Assembly (NCBI RefSeq): GCF_001665685.1
Contig: NZ_LZTB01000122.1
Location: 1-64,000 of the forward strand
Length of the DNA stretch: 64,000 nt
Direction: 5' to 3'
Source of the DNA: Mycobacterium sp. 852013-50091_SCH5140682
Lineage (GTDB): Bacteria > Actinomycetota > Actinomycetes > Mycobacteriales > Mycobacteriaceae
The notes below the pieces were generated by a model. The model was not told the DNA's origin and made no database searches. It worked only from the letters and a program-made list of their open reading frames with translations. The translations under genes and the position numbers were made by a program. This document shows, piece by piece, positions 18,139 through 25,469 of this stretch; within the stretch, counting starts at the first letter, position 1, and the number at the start of each line of letters is the position of its first letter.

Positions 18139-19533
18139 ATGGGTCGAGTCGTGGCTGACGCCGTCGCGCTCGCGTACGGAGACCGCGTGTACACCCGCGC
18201 CGAACTTGCCGCCCACACCGGCGCAGTGGCTCAGACGTTGCGCCGCCGGGGAGTCGCCCGCGGCGACCGCGTGGCGCTGATGTCGTCCAACCGACCAGAG
18301 TTCGTGACCGCCTTGCAGGCCATCTGGACCCTCGGCGCCGCCGCGGTGTTGCTCAGCCCGGCCTGGAAAGCCGGCGAGGTGGCCCACGCTCTGGCGCTGA
18401 CCGCTCCCGGACATGCGCTGGGCGACCACGATGTACTGGCCGCGCAGATGCCGATGCTGCCACTCGATGAGCTGATCGGCGCACCAGCAGACGCCGAACC
18501 CTGGGCGTACGAGGGGCCCGAACCCGACGCCGACGCACTGTTCGTGTTCAGCTCCGGCACCACGGGCCTGCCCAAGGCGGTCCGGCACACCCACCGCGGT
18601 TTCGCCGCGGCGATTCGGCATTGGCGCTCAGCGCTGGGCCTGACTGCCGGCGACCGGCTGCAGATCATGACCCCACCGTCACACATCCTGGGACTGCTCA
18701 ACATCGCGACCGCACTCGACACCGGGGCCTGGATCCGGCTGCATCAGCGCTTCGATGTCGAAACGATGTTGAGCCACATCGAATCCGACCGGATCACGAT
18801 CGAAATGGCAGTGGCACCTATCGCCTTGGCGCTTGCCGCACATCCGCATCTGGAGCGCTATGACCTGTCTTCACTGCGCTATCTCATGTGGTGCGCCACG
18901 CCGGTCACCCGCAGCGTCGCCGACGCGGTCACGGCGCGGTGCGGGATCAGCTGGGTCACGGCCTACGGTGCCACCGAACTGCCCGTCATCTCGTGTAACC
19001 CGTTGCGCGGTGGACGCATTGACACCGTGGGACGGCCCGCAGCCGGGGTCAGCGTCCGGATCGGCGACGGCGGGGAGATACAGGTGTGCTCCGATTCGGT
19101 GATGGCCGGTTACCTGCCTGCCGAGGCCGGCGCCGACGCGTTCTGCGACGGGTGGTATCGCACCGGCGACATCGGCCACCTCGATGACGACGGCTTTCTC
19201 CACATCACCGACCGCAGTAAGGAAATGGTCAAGGTGCGGGGATTTCAGGTCGCTCCCGCCGAGGTCGAGGCCGCTCTGCACGGCCATCCGGCGGTCGCGG
19301 ACTGCGCGGTGTTCGGTGAATCCGACCCGGTCGACGGAGAGGCCGTCGTTGCCGTCGTGGCAGTCACGTCCGCGGTGACGGCCGCGGAACTCATCGAGCA
19401 TGTCGGGGACCGGCTGGCGTCGTACAAACGGCCCGCCCGGGTGGAGTTCGCCACCGAAATACCCCGATTACCGTCCGGAAAGGTTTTGCGACGAGTGTGC
19501 AAGGAGCGGCATGGACGTCCGTCTGACGGCTGA
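18139..19533 (+). CDS. Acyl-CoA ligase (class I AMP-forming)
   Basis: A 464-aa adenylate-forming enzyme. Motifs are VFSSGTTGLPKAVRHTH (P-loop), TAYGATELP, WYRTGDIGHLDDDGFLHITDRSKEMVKVRGFQVAP and the catalytic lysine in LPSGKVLRRVC. It is short at the N terminus compared with typical 500-aa FadD proteins. ATG 18139 has GAAGG about nine bases upstream. Its end overlaps the next gene by 23 bases, so ligase, two acyl-CoA dehydrogenases and a crotonase form a beta-oxidation operon that would act on the acid activated here. Confidence 0.9.
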   Translation: MGRVVADAVALAYGDRVYTRAELAAHTGAVAQTLRRRGVARGDRVALMSSNRPEFVTALQAIWTLGAAAVLLSPAWKAGEVAHALALTAPGHALGDHDVLAAQMPMLPLDELIGAPADAEPWAYEGPEPDADALFVFSSGTTGLPKAVRHTHRGFAAAIRHWRSALGLTAGDRLQIMTPPSHILGLLNIATALDTGAWIRLHQRFDVETMLSHIESDRITIEMAVAPIALALAAHPHLERYDLSSLRYLMWCATPVTRSVADAVTARCGISWVTAYGATELPVISCNPLRGGRIDTVGRPAAGVSVRIGDGGEIQVCSDSVMAGYLPAEAGADAFCDGWYRTGDIGHLDDDGFLHITDRSKEMVKVRGFQVAPAEVEAALHGHPAVADCAVFGESDPVDGEAVVAVVAVTSAVTAAELIEHVGDRLASYKRPARVEFATEIPRLPSGKVLRRVCKERHGRPSDG

Positions 19534-20332
19534 ACAGCAGCAGCTGCGCGAGGCCGCAGCCAAGCTGGCCGACGATCTCGGACCCGGTGCGGTCCAGGAG
19601 TTGTCGGATGACGGGCGGATCGCCCGGCTGGAGAGCACCGTGGCCGCCACCGAATGGCGGTCGCTGCGTTCCGACGGAGCCTCCGGGGTCGAGGTGGCGA
19701 TCGTCGCCGAGGAGTTCGCGCGCGGGCTGGTCGATGTGCCGTTCCTCGGACCGGTCCTCGTCGACGATCTGTCGCGCCGGCTCGGGCGGTCGGTGCCGGT
19801 CTCTGCAGGCGTCGCAGGCACCGCGGGGGTGGATCTGACCCGCAGCAGCGCCGGGGTGATCGAAACACCTTGCGAACTCGGCGAATTGGCCGCCGAGGAT
19901 TCGCAGCGGTGGTATGCGCTGGCGTTGACGGCCAGCGCGGCCGACCTCCTCGGAGCGGCTCGCGGCGCCCACGCTCTGGCCTGTGACTACGCGAAAGTTC
20001 GTGAGCAGTACGGCTCGACGATCGGCTCATACCAAGCGATCGCGCACCTGCTGGCCGAAGGGCTGGCGCTGATCGAAGGGTCCATCAGCGTGCTGCGGCA
20101 TGCCGCGTGGGGCGTCGACGAACTGCAGGCGGACGAGGCCGTGCAGGCCGCGCGCATCGCCAAGATCTATTGCGCACGGGCCGCCCGCACGGTGTGTGAG
20201 ACCGCGATCCAGGTGCACGGCGGCATCGGAAACACCTGGGAATGCCTGGCGCACGTGTATCTGCGCCGCGTCCTGACATCGACCGAACTGTGGCCCGTCG
20301 GACTGGAGGATATCGATCTTGGACTTTCGTGA
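19511..20332 (+). CDS. Acyl-CoA dehydrogenase, short subunit
   Basis: A 273-aa FadE-like protein, much shorter than the usual 380-400 aa: the N-terminal helical part and the middle beta domain are abbreviated. The C-terminal FAD-binding elements are intact (DYAKVREQYGSTIGSYQAIAH and AIQVHGGIGNTWE). No catalytic glutamate of either usual position is evident. In actinobacterial steroid catabolism adjacent FadE genes make alpha2beta2 heterotetramers with the active site in one subunit, and this gene with 20319-21407 fits that model. Start ATG 19511 lies inside the ligase 3' end. Confidence 0.85.
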   Translation: MDVRLTAEQQQLREAAAKLADDLGPGAVQELSDDGRIARLESTVAATEWRSLRSDGASGVEVAIVAEEFARGLVDVPFLGPVLVDDLSRRLGRSVPVSAGVAGTAGVDLTRSSAGVIETPCELGELAAEDSQRWYALALTASAADLLGAARGAHALACDYAKVREQYGSTIGSYQAIAHLLAEGLALIEGSISVLRHAAWGVDELQADEAVQAARIAKIYCARAARTVCETAIQVHGGIGNTWECLAHVYLRRVLTSTELWPVGLEDIDLGLS

Positions 20333-21407
20333 TTCACCCGAAGAAGCGGCCTTCCGGGACCGACTCCGCACGTGGCTGGCCGACAACGCCGCGTCGTTCA
20401 AGGCCTCCGGCGACGAGTACTGGGCGCAACAGGGAACATGGCACCAAGCCCTTTATGCCGCAGGATTTTTCGGAACATCGTGGCCCAAGGAGTTCGGCGG
20501 GCAGGAGCTGGCGCCGGTCTACGACGTCATCGTCGACGAGGAACTCGCCCGCGCAGGCGCCCCACCACGGCCCAGCCTCGGCTACCTGGTGGTGGGGTTG
20601 GGGCATCACGGCAGCAAGGAACTGCAGCAGCGGTTCCTACCCGGGATGATCAACGGCACTGAGCGCTGGTGCCAAGGATTCTCCGAGCCCGGAGCCGGGT
20701 CCGATCTGGCGTCGTTGACCACCACGGCAACCCGCGAGGGTGACAACTACATCATCAACGGGCACAAGATCTGGACCAGTTACTCCGATGTCGCCGACTG
20801 GTGCCTGGTGCTGGCGCGCACGGACAAGGATGTGGCGCGGCACAAGGGCATTTCGGCGTTCATCGTGTCGATGCACCAGGACAGCATCGAGCAGCGCCCG
20901 CTGCAGATGATCAACGGTGTCACCACCGAGTTCGGGCAGGTGACCTTCGATGGTGCGGTCGTGCCCGCATCGCACATGGTCGGCGAGCCGGGTGACGGGT
21001 GGCGCCTTGCGATGACCGTGGTCAGTCATGAGCGGGAGCCGTCGACGCTGGGGTACTCCGCACGGTACGGAAAACTGGTGCGGGAGATGGCATCTCGGGT
21101 TGATGGCAAGGTTCCGGATGAGCTGGCGTGGGCGGCGGTCCAGGCCGAGATGCTGCGCCTGCACGTGCGCCGACGGCTGTCCGAACAGCTCGACGGCATC
21201 AACCACGGCCCGCAGGGGTCATTGGACAAGCTGTTGATGACGTGGGTGGAGCAATCCGTCGGCCACGCTGCGCTGGCGGTGACCGGCACCCGTGATCCCG
21301 AACTGCTCAGCGCCTATCTCTACAGCCGCGCTCAGAGCGTCATGGGCGGCACGTCGCAGATCCAGAAGAACATCATCGCGTCGCGAATCCTCGGACTGGG
21401 GGTCTAA
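20319..21407 (+). CDS. Acyl-CoA dehydrogenase, full-length partner
   Basis: A 362-aa dehydrogenase that would introduce an alpha,beta double bond into an acyl-CoA. FAD and substrate motifs include CQGFSEPGAGSDLASL and INGHKIWTSYS. Near the C terminus MGGTSQIQKNIIASRILGL has Gly where medium-chain enzymes carry the catalytic Glu; instead VVSHEREPSTLG supplies a candidate base in the isovaleryl-CoA-dehydrogenase position. TTG 20319, with TGGAGGAT upstream, overlaps the short FadE gene by 14 bases, supporting a heteromeric enzyme. Confidence 0.92.
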   Translation: MDFRDSPEEAAFRDRLRTWLADNAASFKASGDEYWAQQGTWHQALYAAGFFGTSWPKEFGGQELAPVYDVIVDEELARAGAPPRPSLGYLVVGLGHHGSKELQQRFLPGMINGTERWCQGFSEPGAGSDLASLTTTATREGDNYIINGHKIWTSYSDVADWCLVLARTDKDVARHKGISAFIVSMHQDSIEQRPLQMINGVTTEFGQVTFDGAVVPASHMVGEPGDGWRLAMTVVSHEREPSTLGYSARYGKLVREMASRVDGKVPDELAWAAVQAEMLRLHVRRRLSEQLDGINHGPQGSLDKLLMTWVEQSVGHAALAVTGTRDPELLSAYLYSRAQSVMGGTSQIQKNIIASRILGLGV

Positions 21408-21410
21408 CAG

Positions 21411-22169
21411 ATGTACGGAATGCCGGAAGAAATCGACGTGCAGGCCGACGGCGGCCTACGCATCATCACGCTGAATCGGCCCGATGCGCTCAACGCCGTC
21501 AACGACAATCTCCATGTCGGGTTGGCGCGGTTGTGGGAGGCGCTCAACGAGGACGCCGACGCGCGTGCGGCGGTGATCACCGGTGCGGGCCGGGCGTTTT
21601 CGGCCGGCGGTGACTTCCACTACCTCGATGAGTTGCGACGCGACGAGGCCTTGCGGCAGAAGACGATCAAGCACGGACGCGATCTCGTCATCGGCATGGT
21701 GCGTTGCCGCATCCCGGTGATCGCCGCTGTCAACGGGCCGGCGGTGGGACTCGGCTGCAGCCTGGCGGCGCTGTCCGACGTCGTCTACATCGCCGAGAAT
21801 GCGCACTTCGCAGACCCGCACGTGCAGATCGGTCTGGTGGCCGCCGACGGTGGTCCGCTGGTGTGGGGTTCGCAGATCAGCCTGTTGCAGGCCAAGGAAT
21901 TCGCATTGACCGGCGCGCGAATCAACGCCCGGCGCGCGGTCGAACTCGGCCTGGCCAACCACGTCGTGGAGGACCCGCTCGCCGAGGCGATCGCGTGTGC
22001 CAAGAAGCTCATGGACCTGCCGAGGCAGGCGGTCGAGGCCACCAAGCGGTTGATGAACATCCAGCTCGAGCAACAGGTGATGGCCTCACTCGACTACGCC
22101 AATCTCGCGGAATACGTATCGTTCGGCACCGCCGATTTCAACCGGATCGTCGACGGCCTGATCACCTAG
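21411..22169 (+). CDS. Enoyl-CoA hydratase/isomerase family protein
   Basis: A 252-aa crotonase-fold protein (LRIITLNRPDALNAVND, oxyanion-hole motif GRAFSAGGDFHYL, AVNGPAVGLGCSLAALSD). The two hydratase glutamates are altered: the PEI position reads VQI, and the following GAGG region reads AADGG. It may therefore be an isomerase, hydrolase or C-C lyase rather than a hydratase. It begins four bases after the FadE stop as the last gene of the operon. A tandem-repeat and hairpin region follows. Confidence 0.87.
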   Translation: MYGMPEEIDVQADGGLRIITLNRPDALNAVNDNLHVGLARLWEALNEDADARAAVITGAGRAFSAGGDFHYLDELRRDEALRQKTIKHGRDLVIGMVRCRIPVIAAVNGPAVGLGCSLAALSDVVYIAENAHFADPHVQIGLVAADGGPLVWGSQISLLQAKEFALTGARINARRAVELGLANHVVEDPLAEAIACAKKLMDLPRQAVEATKRLMNIQLEQQVMASLDYANLAEYVSFGTADFNRIVDGLIT

Positions 22170-22264
22170 CACCGCGAGTCACCTTGCAGGGCGGGTCACC
22201 TTGCACCGCGGGTCACCTTGCACCGCGGGTCACCTTGCACCGCGGGTCACCTTGCACCGCGAGA
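22170..22264. repeat. 17-bp tandem repeat array
   Basis: The unit CACCTTGCACCGCGGGT repeats with period 17: copies of CACCTTGCA begin at 22180, 22197, 22214, 22231 and 22248. The first reads CACCTTGCAGGGCGGGT, and the run is preceded by a partial CACCGCGAGT unit. It starts directly after the crotonase stop codon and runs into the hairpin at 22256. It is non-coding, has no spacer diversity and is not a CRISPR; copy number is likely to vary between strains. Confidence 0.9.
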
Positions 22265-22322
22265 GTGCGTGTCTGCTGCCCGCCACTCCGTGTCGGGGCA
22301 GCATTCCACGCACGCTCGCGGT
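22256..22322. terminator. Large hairpin between convergent genes
   Basis: Arms ACCGCGAGAGTGCGTG (22256-22271) and CACGCACGCTCGCGGT (22307-22322) pair with one mismatch, and inner GCTGCC/GGGCAGC extends the stem. It lies between the convergent crotonase and SDR stops, so it probably ends both transcripts. There is no T-run, as is usual for mycobacterial terminators. Confidence 0.65.
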
Positions 22323-22326
22323 CGCC

Positions 22327-23073
22327 TCAGGTGTCGAGTTCTTCGGAACGCTGCACGGTGCCGGTGATCCCCCCAGCGTCTTGACCGGCCAACACCACCG
22401 CGGCCCGCGCCATGGCCTCCGGTGGTTCCACCATCTCGGGTGGAATCTGCATGCCGGCGGCGTGCCAGCCTTCGGTCAGCACCACCCGCGACGGGCTGAG
22501 GCAGTTGACCGCGATGTTGTCGGAGCGCAGGTCTGCGGCCAGACCGAGATACAAGCGTTCGACAGCGGCCTTGGAAACCCAATAGGCGTTGGCGCCGGGC
22601 ATGTCGACGCCCGTGGTGGTGATGGCGATCAACGAACCGCCGCCGCGGGCCCGGACCTGCGGGATGATCGCCTTGGTCACCAGGAAGACACCGGTGAGGT
22701 TCACGTCAAGGCAGAGCTGCCAACGCTTCAGGGGCGTGGTCTCCACGGGGCCGAGCCAGAGCACGCCCGCGTTGGCCACCAGGATGTCGATGCCGCCGAA
22801 CTCCGAGATGGTCGCGGCGACAGCGTCATTCACGGAGTCCTCGCTGGTGACGTCACACGCGACCGGTAAGGCCCGTCCGCCGGCTTCGGTGATCTCTGCG
22901 GCCACCGAACCGATGGTGCCCGCCAGCTTGCCCGGTTGTTCGGAGCGTGCCGCGACCGCGACGGCCGATCCCTCGGCGGCCAGTGCGCGAGCAACCGTCG
23001 CGCCGATGCCACGGCTGGCGCCTGCGACGAACGCGACCTTACCCGCGAGCGAGCCTGCCGGCAGTTCATGCAC
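22327..23073 (-). CDS. SDR family oxidoreductase
   Basis: A 248-aa short-chain dehydrogenase: VAGASRGIGATVARAL cofactor motif, ANAG, and catalytic YWVSK in IAITTTGVDMPGANAYWVSKAAVERL. GTG 23073 is favoured because an ATG at 23112 would place the start inside the hairpin at 23087-23145. The protein probably oxidises a 3-hydroxyacyl-CoA or an alicyclic alcohol. It is flanked on both sides by inverted copies of a CCTTGCACCGCGAG element (22250-22263 and 23142-23155), an arrangement worth noting. Confidence 0.82.
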   Translation of the reverse strand: MHELPAGSLAGKVAFVAGASRGIGATVARALAAEGSAVAVAARSEQPGKLAGTIGSVAAEITEAGGRALPVACDVTSEDSVNDAVAATISEFGGIDILVANAGVLWLGPVETTPLKRWQLCLDVNLTGVFLVTKAIIPQVRARGGGSLIAITTTGVDMPGANAYWVSKAAVERLYLGLAADLRSDNIAVNCLSPSRVVLTEGWHAAGMQIPPEMVEPPEAMARAAVVLAGQDAGGITGTVQRSEELDT

Positions 23074-23086
23074 GTTCGTGGCCCAT

Positions 23087-23145
23087 CGAGCGTGCGTGAC
23101 GCGCTGACACATACCGGCGTGTCGCCCGGCAGACGCGCACGCTCG
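23087..23145. terminator. Hairpin after the 23173-23937 SDR gene
   Basis: CGAGCGTGCGTG (23087-23098) pairs with CGCGCACGCTCG (23134-23145) with one mismatch. For leftward transcription it lies just past the stop at 23173, where a terminator is expected. Its sequence is related to the 22256-22322 hairpin. Confidence 0.5.
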
Positions 23146-23172
23146 CGGTGCAAGGGGGCGGCGGCAAAGCAG

Positions 23173-23937
23173 TCACTTCGGGGGGAACCGCAGCGCCCCG
23201 TCGAGGCGAATGACTTCGCCGTTGAGATAGTCGTTCTCGATGACACTCTGGGCCAGTTGCCCGTATTCCACCGAACGGCCCATGCGCTTGGGGAACGGCA
23301 CCTGCGGACCCCAGTACTGCTCGAGTTGGTCGGCCGCCTTGCCGTAGGCCGGGGTGTTGATGGTGCCCGGCGCGATGGTGACGACGCGAATGCCCAACGG
23401 GGACAGATCCCGCGCGGCCACGAGCGTCATGCCCAGCACGCCACCCTTGGCCGCGGAGTAGGGCAGTTGGCCGATCTGGCCTTCGTATCCGGCGATGGAG
23501 GCCGTGTTGACGATGACGCCGCGGCTACCCTCGTCGAGAGGCTCCGTCTTGGCGATCGCCGCTGCCGACAGCCGCATCACGTTGAACACCGCGGTCAGAT
23601 AGAACTCGATGGTCTTCTTGAAGCCATCGAGGTCCAGGGGCGATCCGTCCTTGCCGACCAGCCGACCACCGCTGGCCGGGCCGCCGTGCGTATCGACGGA
23701 GATGCGCAGCGGACCAAGTGATTCCGCCTCGGCGATCGCGGCCAGTACCGATTCCTCTGAGGTGGCATCGGTGGCGACGTAGCGAATGCCCAGCTCCCTC
23801 TCCAGCGCCGCGCCTTTGTCGTCGGCAAGGTCGGCGACGACCACCTTGGCGCCTGCGCCGTGCAACCGGCGGACGGTCGCCTCGCCCAGGCCGCCGGCGC
23901 CGCCGACGACGACCGCGGAGCTACCGGCGATCTGCAT
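23173..23937 (-). CDS. SDR family 3-hydroxyacyl-CoA dehydrogenase-like (HSD10-like)
   Basis: A 254-aa SDR with VVVGGAGGLGEATVRRLHGAG near the N terminus, catalytic IVNTASIAGYEGQIGQLPYSAAKGG, and APGTINTPAY, which resembles type 10 hydroxysteroid/3-hydroxyacyl-CoA dehydrogenases. The usual NNAG motif is replaced by DTHGG, a notable change next to the cofactor. ATG 23937 has AAGGGGAAC upstream. It is divergent from the MeaB gene across the palindrome at 23974-23990 and is predicted to oxidise a 3-hydroxyacyl-CoA intermediate of the island. Confidence 0.87.
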   Translation of the reverse strand: MQIAGSSAVVVGGAGGLGEATVRRLHGAGAKVVVADLADDKGAALERELGIRYVATDATSEESVLAAIAEAESLGPLRISVDTHGGPASGGRLVGKDGSPLDLDGFKKTIEFYLTAVFNVMRLSAAAIAKTEPLDEGSRGVIVNTASIAGYEGQIGQLPYSAAKGGVLGMTLVAARDLSPLGIRVVTIAPGTINTPAYGKAADQLEQYWGPQVPFPKRMGRSVEYGQLAQSVIENDYLNGEVIRLDGALRFPPK

Positions 23938-23973
23938 AGGGTTCCCCTTCTTGCAATTAACACTCTCAATCGA

Positions 23974-23990
23974 TGAGAATAACATTCTCA
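23974..23990. promoter_or_regulatory. Island palindrome TGAGAAT-AAC-ATTCTCA overlapping a start codon
   Basis: The most extended copy (7+3+7). Its last base is the A of the MeaB ATG. TAACAT at 23980-23985 matches TANNNT just upstream of that ATG, and no Shine-Dalgarno is present, which suggests a nearly leaderless transcript whose promoter and operator coincide. The divergent SDR gene starts 37 bases away. Confidence 0.75.
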
Positions 23991-24889
23991 TGTCGGGTGA
24001 ACCAGTAGGACCTTCGACTGTCGAAGCGCTCATCGCCGCCGCGCGCAGCGGATCGCTGCGCGCGACCGGCCGGTTGTTGAGCCTGGTCGAAAGTGGCCGC
24101 CGGAGTGAGGTTTTGGCGGCCATCGATACCACGACACCGACGCCGCGCGTCATCGGCGTCACGGGTCCGCCCGGGGCGGGCAAGTCGACCACCGTGGGGG
24201 CGATGGTCGGCGCCTACCGTGCGACCGGCCTGCGCGTCGCGGTCCTGGCCGTCGACCCGTCCTCCCCGTACAGCGGCGGCGCGCTGTTGGGTGACCGCAT
24301 CCGGATGGCTGCCCACATCAACGATCCCCACGTGCTGATCCGCTCGGTGGCGACCCGCGGGCATCTGGGTGGTCTGGCCGCTGCGGTGCCTGCCGCGATC
24401 CGCTTGCTGGCGGCGTTGTCGTATGACCTCGTCATGTTGGAGACCGTCGGCGTCGGGCAGTCCGAGATCGAGATCGCTGCCATCGCGGATCCGACGGTGG
24501 TGATCCTCAACCCCGGTGCCGGCGATGCGGTGCAAGCCGCCAAGGCCGGTCTGCTTGAGGTCGCCGATCTGGTGGTGGTCAACAAAGCCGACCGCGACGG
24601 CGCCGACCAGACCGTGCGCGACCTGCGCGCCGAGACGAAGGCTCCGGTGCTCAAACTCGTTGCCGCACAGGGGGAGGGGCTCGCCGAACTGGTGGAGGCG
24701 ATCGATGCCCACCACCGCGCCGACACCTCCGAGCGGCGCACCGCCCGGGCCCGAGCGCAGATCCTGTCGCTGGCTCAGACCCTGTTGCGTAACCACGCCG
24801 AACTGGACCGGTTGGCGGGTGCGGTCGCCGACGGCAGCAGCGATGCCTACACCGCGGCGGCGCGGTTGATCGCGGATTCAGGCGGGTAG
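23990..24889 (+). CDS. MeaB/ArgK-type G-protein chaperone of a B12 mutase
   Basis: A 299-aa GTPase of the G3E/MeaB group. Walker A is GPPGAGKST at residues 59-67, followed by DPSSPYSGGALLGDR, the switch region ETVGVGQSE and the guanine motif NKAD. Members load adenosylcobalamin into, and protect from inactivation, methylmalonyl- or isobutyryl-CoA mutases. The partner is most likely the mutase at 13734-15712. ATG 23990 sits inside the palindrome and lacks a ribosome-binding site. The C-terminal dimerisation arm seems somewhat short. The end overlaps the convergent TetR gene by 12 bases. Confidence 0.92.
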   Translation: MSGEPVGPSTVEALIAAARSGSLRATGRLLSLVESGRRSEVLAAIDTTTPTPRVIGVTGPPGAGKSTTVGAMVGAYRATGLRVAVLAVDPSSPYSGGALLGDRIRMAAHINDPHVLIRSVATRGHLGGLAAAVPAAIRLLAALSYDLVMLETVGVGQSEIEIAAIADPTVVILNPGAGDAVQAAKAGLLEVADLVVVNKADRDGADQTVRDLRAETKAPVLKLVAAQGEGLAELVEAIDAHHRADTSERRTARARAQILSLAQTLLRNHAELDRLAGAVADGSSDAYTAAARLIADSGG

Positions 24890-25435
24890 CGCGACGATAC
24901 GCCGCATCGTCTGCAGCAGTTCGGTGCGCAGCGTGTCGTCGTCGATATCGGCCACCAGTGGGTGCATGACCGCGACGCTGATCACCCCAGAGAGCATGGC
25001 CGCATGCACGCGCGCCGTGGTGCCCGAACCGCCGCCGAGCAGTGCGGCGTAGAGCCGATCGATGAACTGCTGAAACGGTTGGTGGTCGGCCAGTAATCGC
25101 ACCACGACGGGATCGAATTGCAGTGTGCTGGCTGCCCGCCGACGCGCGACAGTCATCTCGATCACCCGGGTCAGCAGGACCTCGCGGGCCCGCATGGGCG
25201 AGCCTTGGGCCTCTGCCGCCTCCAAGGCGTCCTCCAGTTGACCGAGTTCGCGCTCAGTCAGCGCGATGACGATGGCTTCCTTGGTCTTGAACTGGTGGTA
25301 CACCGCGGCTTTCGTCACGCTGATGGCGTCGGCGATCATCTGCAGCGACGTGCCGCTGACACCGTGCTCGGCGATGAGCTCCAGCGCCGCATCGAGGATG
25401 CGGGTCTGTGCGGCACTGCGCGGCGTCCAGAGCAT
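24878..25435 (-). CDS. TetR family transcriptional regulator
   Basis: A 185-aa regulator: helix-turn-helix AALELIAEHGVSGTSLQMIADAISVTKAAVYHQFKTKEAIVIALTE at residues about 16-61, then an all-helical ligand domain. For leftward transcription it is downstream of the FAD dehydrogenase (34-base gap) and the IclR gene, so it is probably the third gene of that operon rather than having its own promoter. Ligand and target are unknown. It could control the island palindromes, but the TetR at 48928 is better placed. Confidence 0.88.
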   Translation of the reverse strand: MLWTPRSAAQTRILDAALELIAEHGVSGTSLQMIADAISVTKAAVYHQFKTKEAIVIALTERELGQLEDALEAAEAQGSPMRAREVLLTRVIEMTVARRRAASTLQFDPVVVRLLADHQPFQQFIDRLYAALLGGGSGTTARVHAAMLSGVISVAVMHPLVADIDDDTLRTELLQTMRRIVALPA

Positions 25436-25469
25436 CCCCCGAGGGTAGCCGACTGGCTATCCCGAGCGG

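Noticed and set aside
22170..22264. Possible CRISPR array
   Set aside because: The repeats are directly abutting 17-mers without spacers and no cas gene is present.
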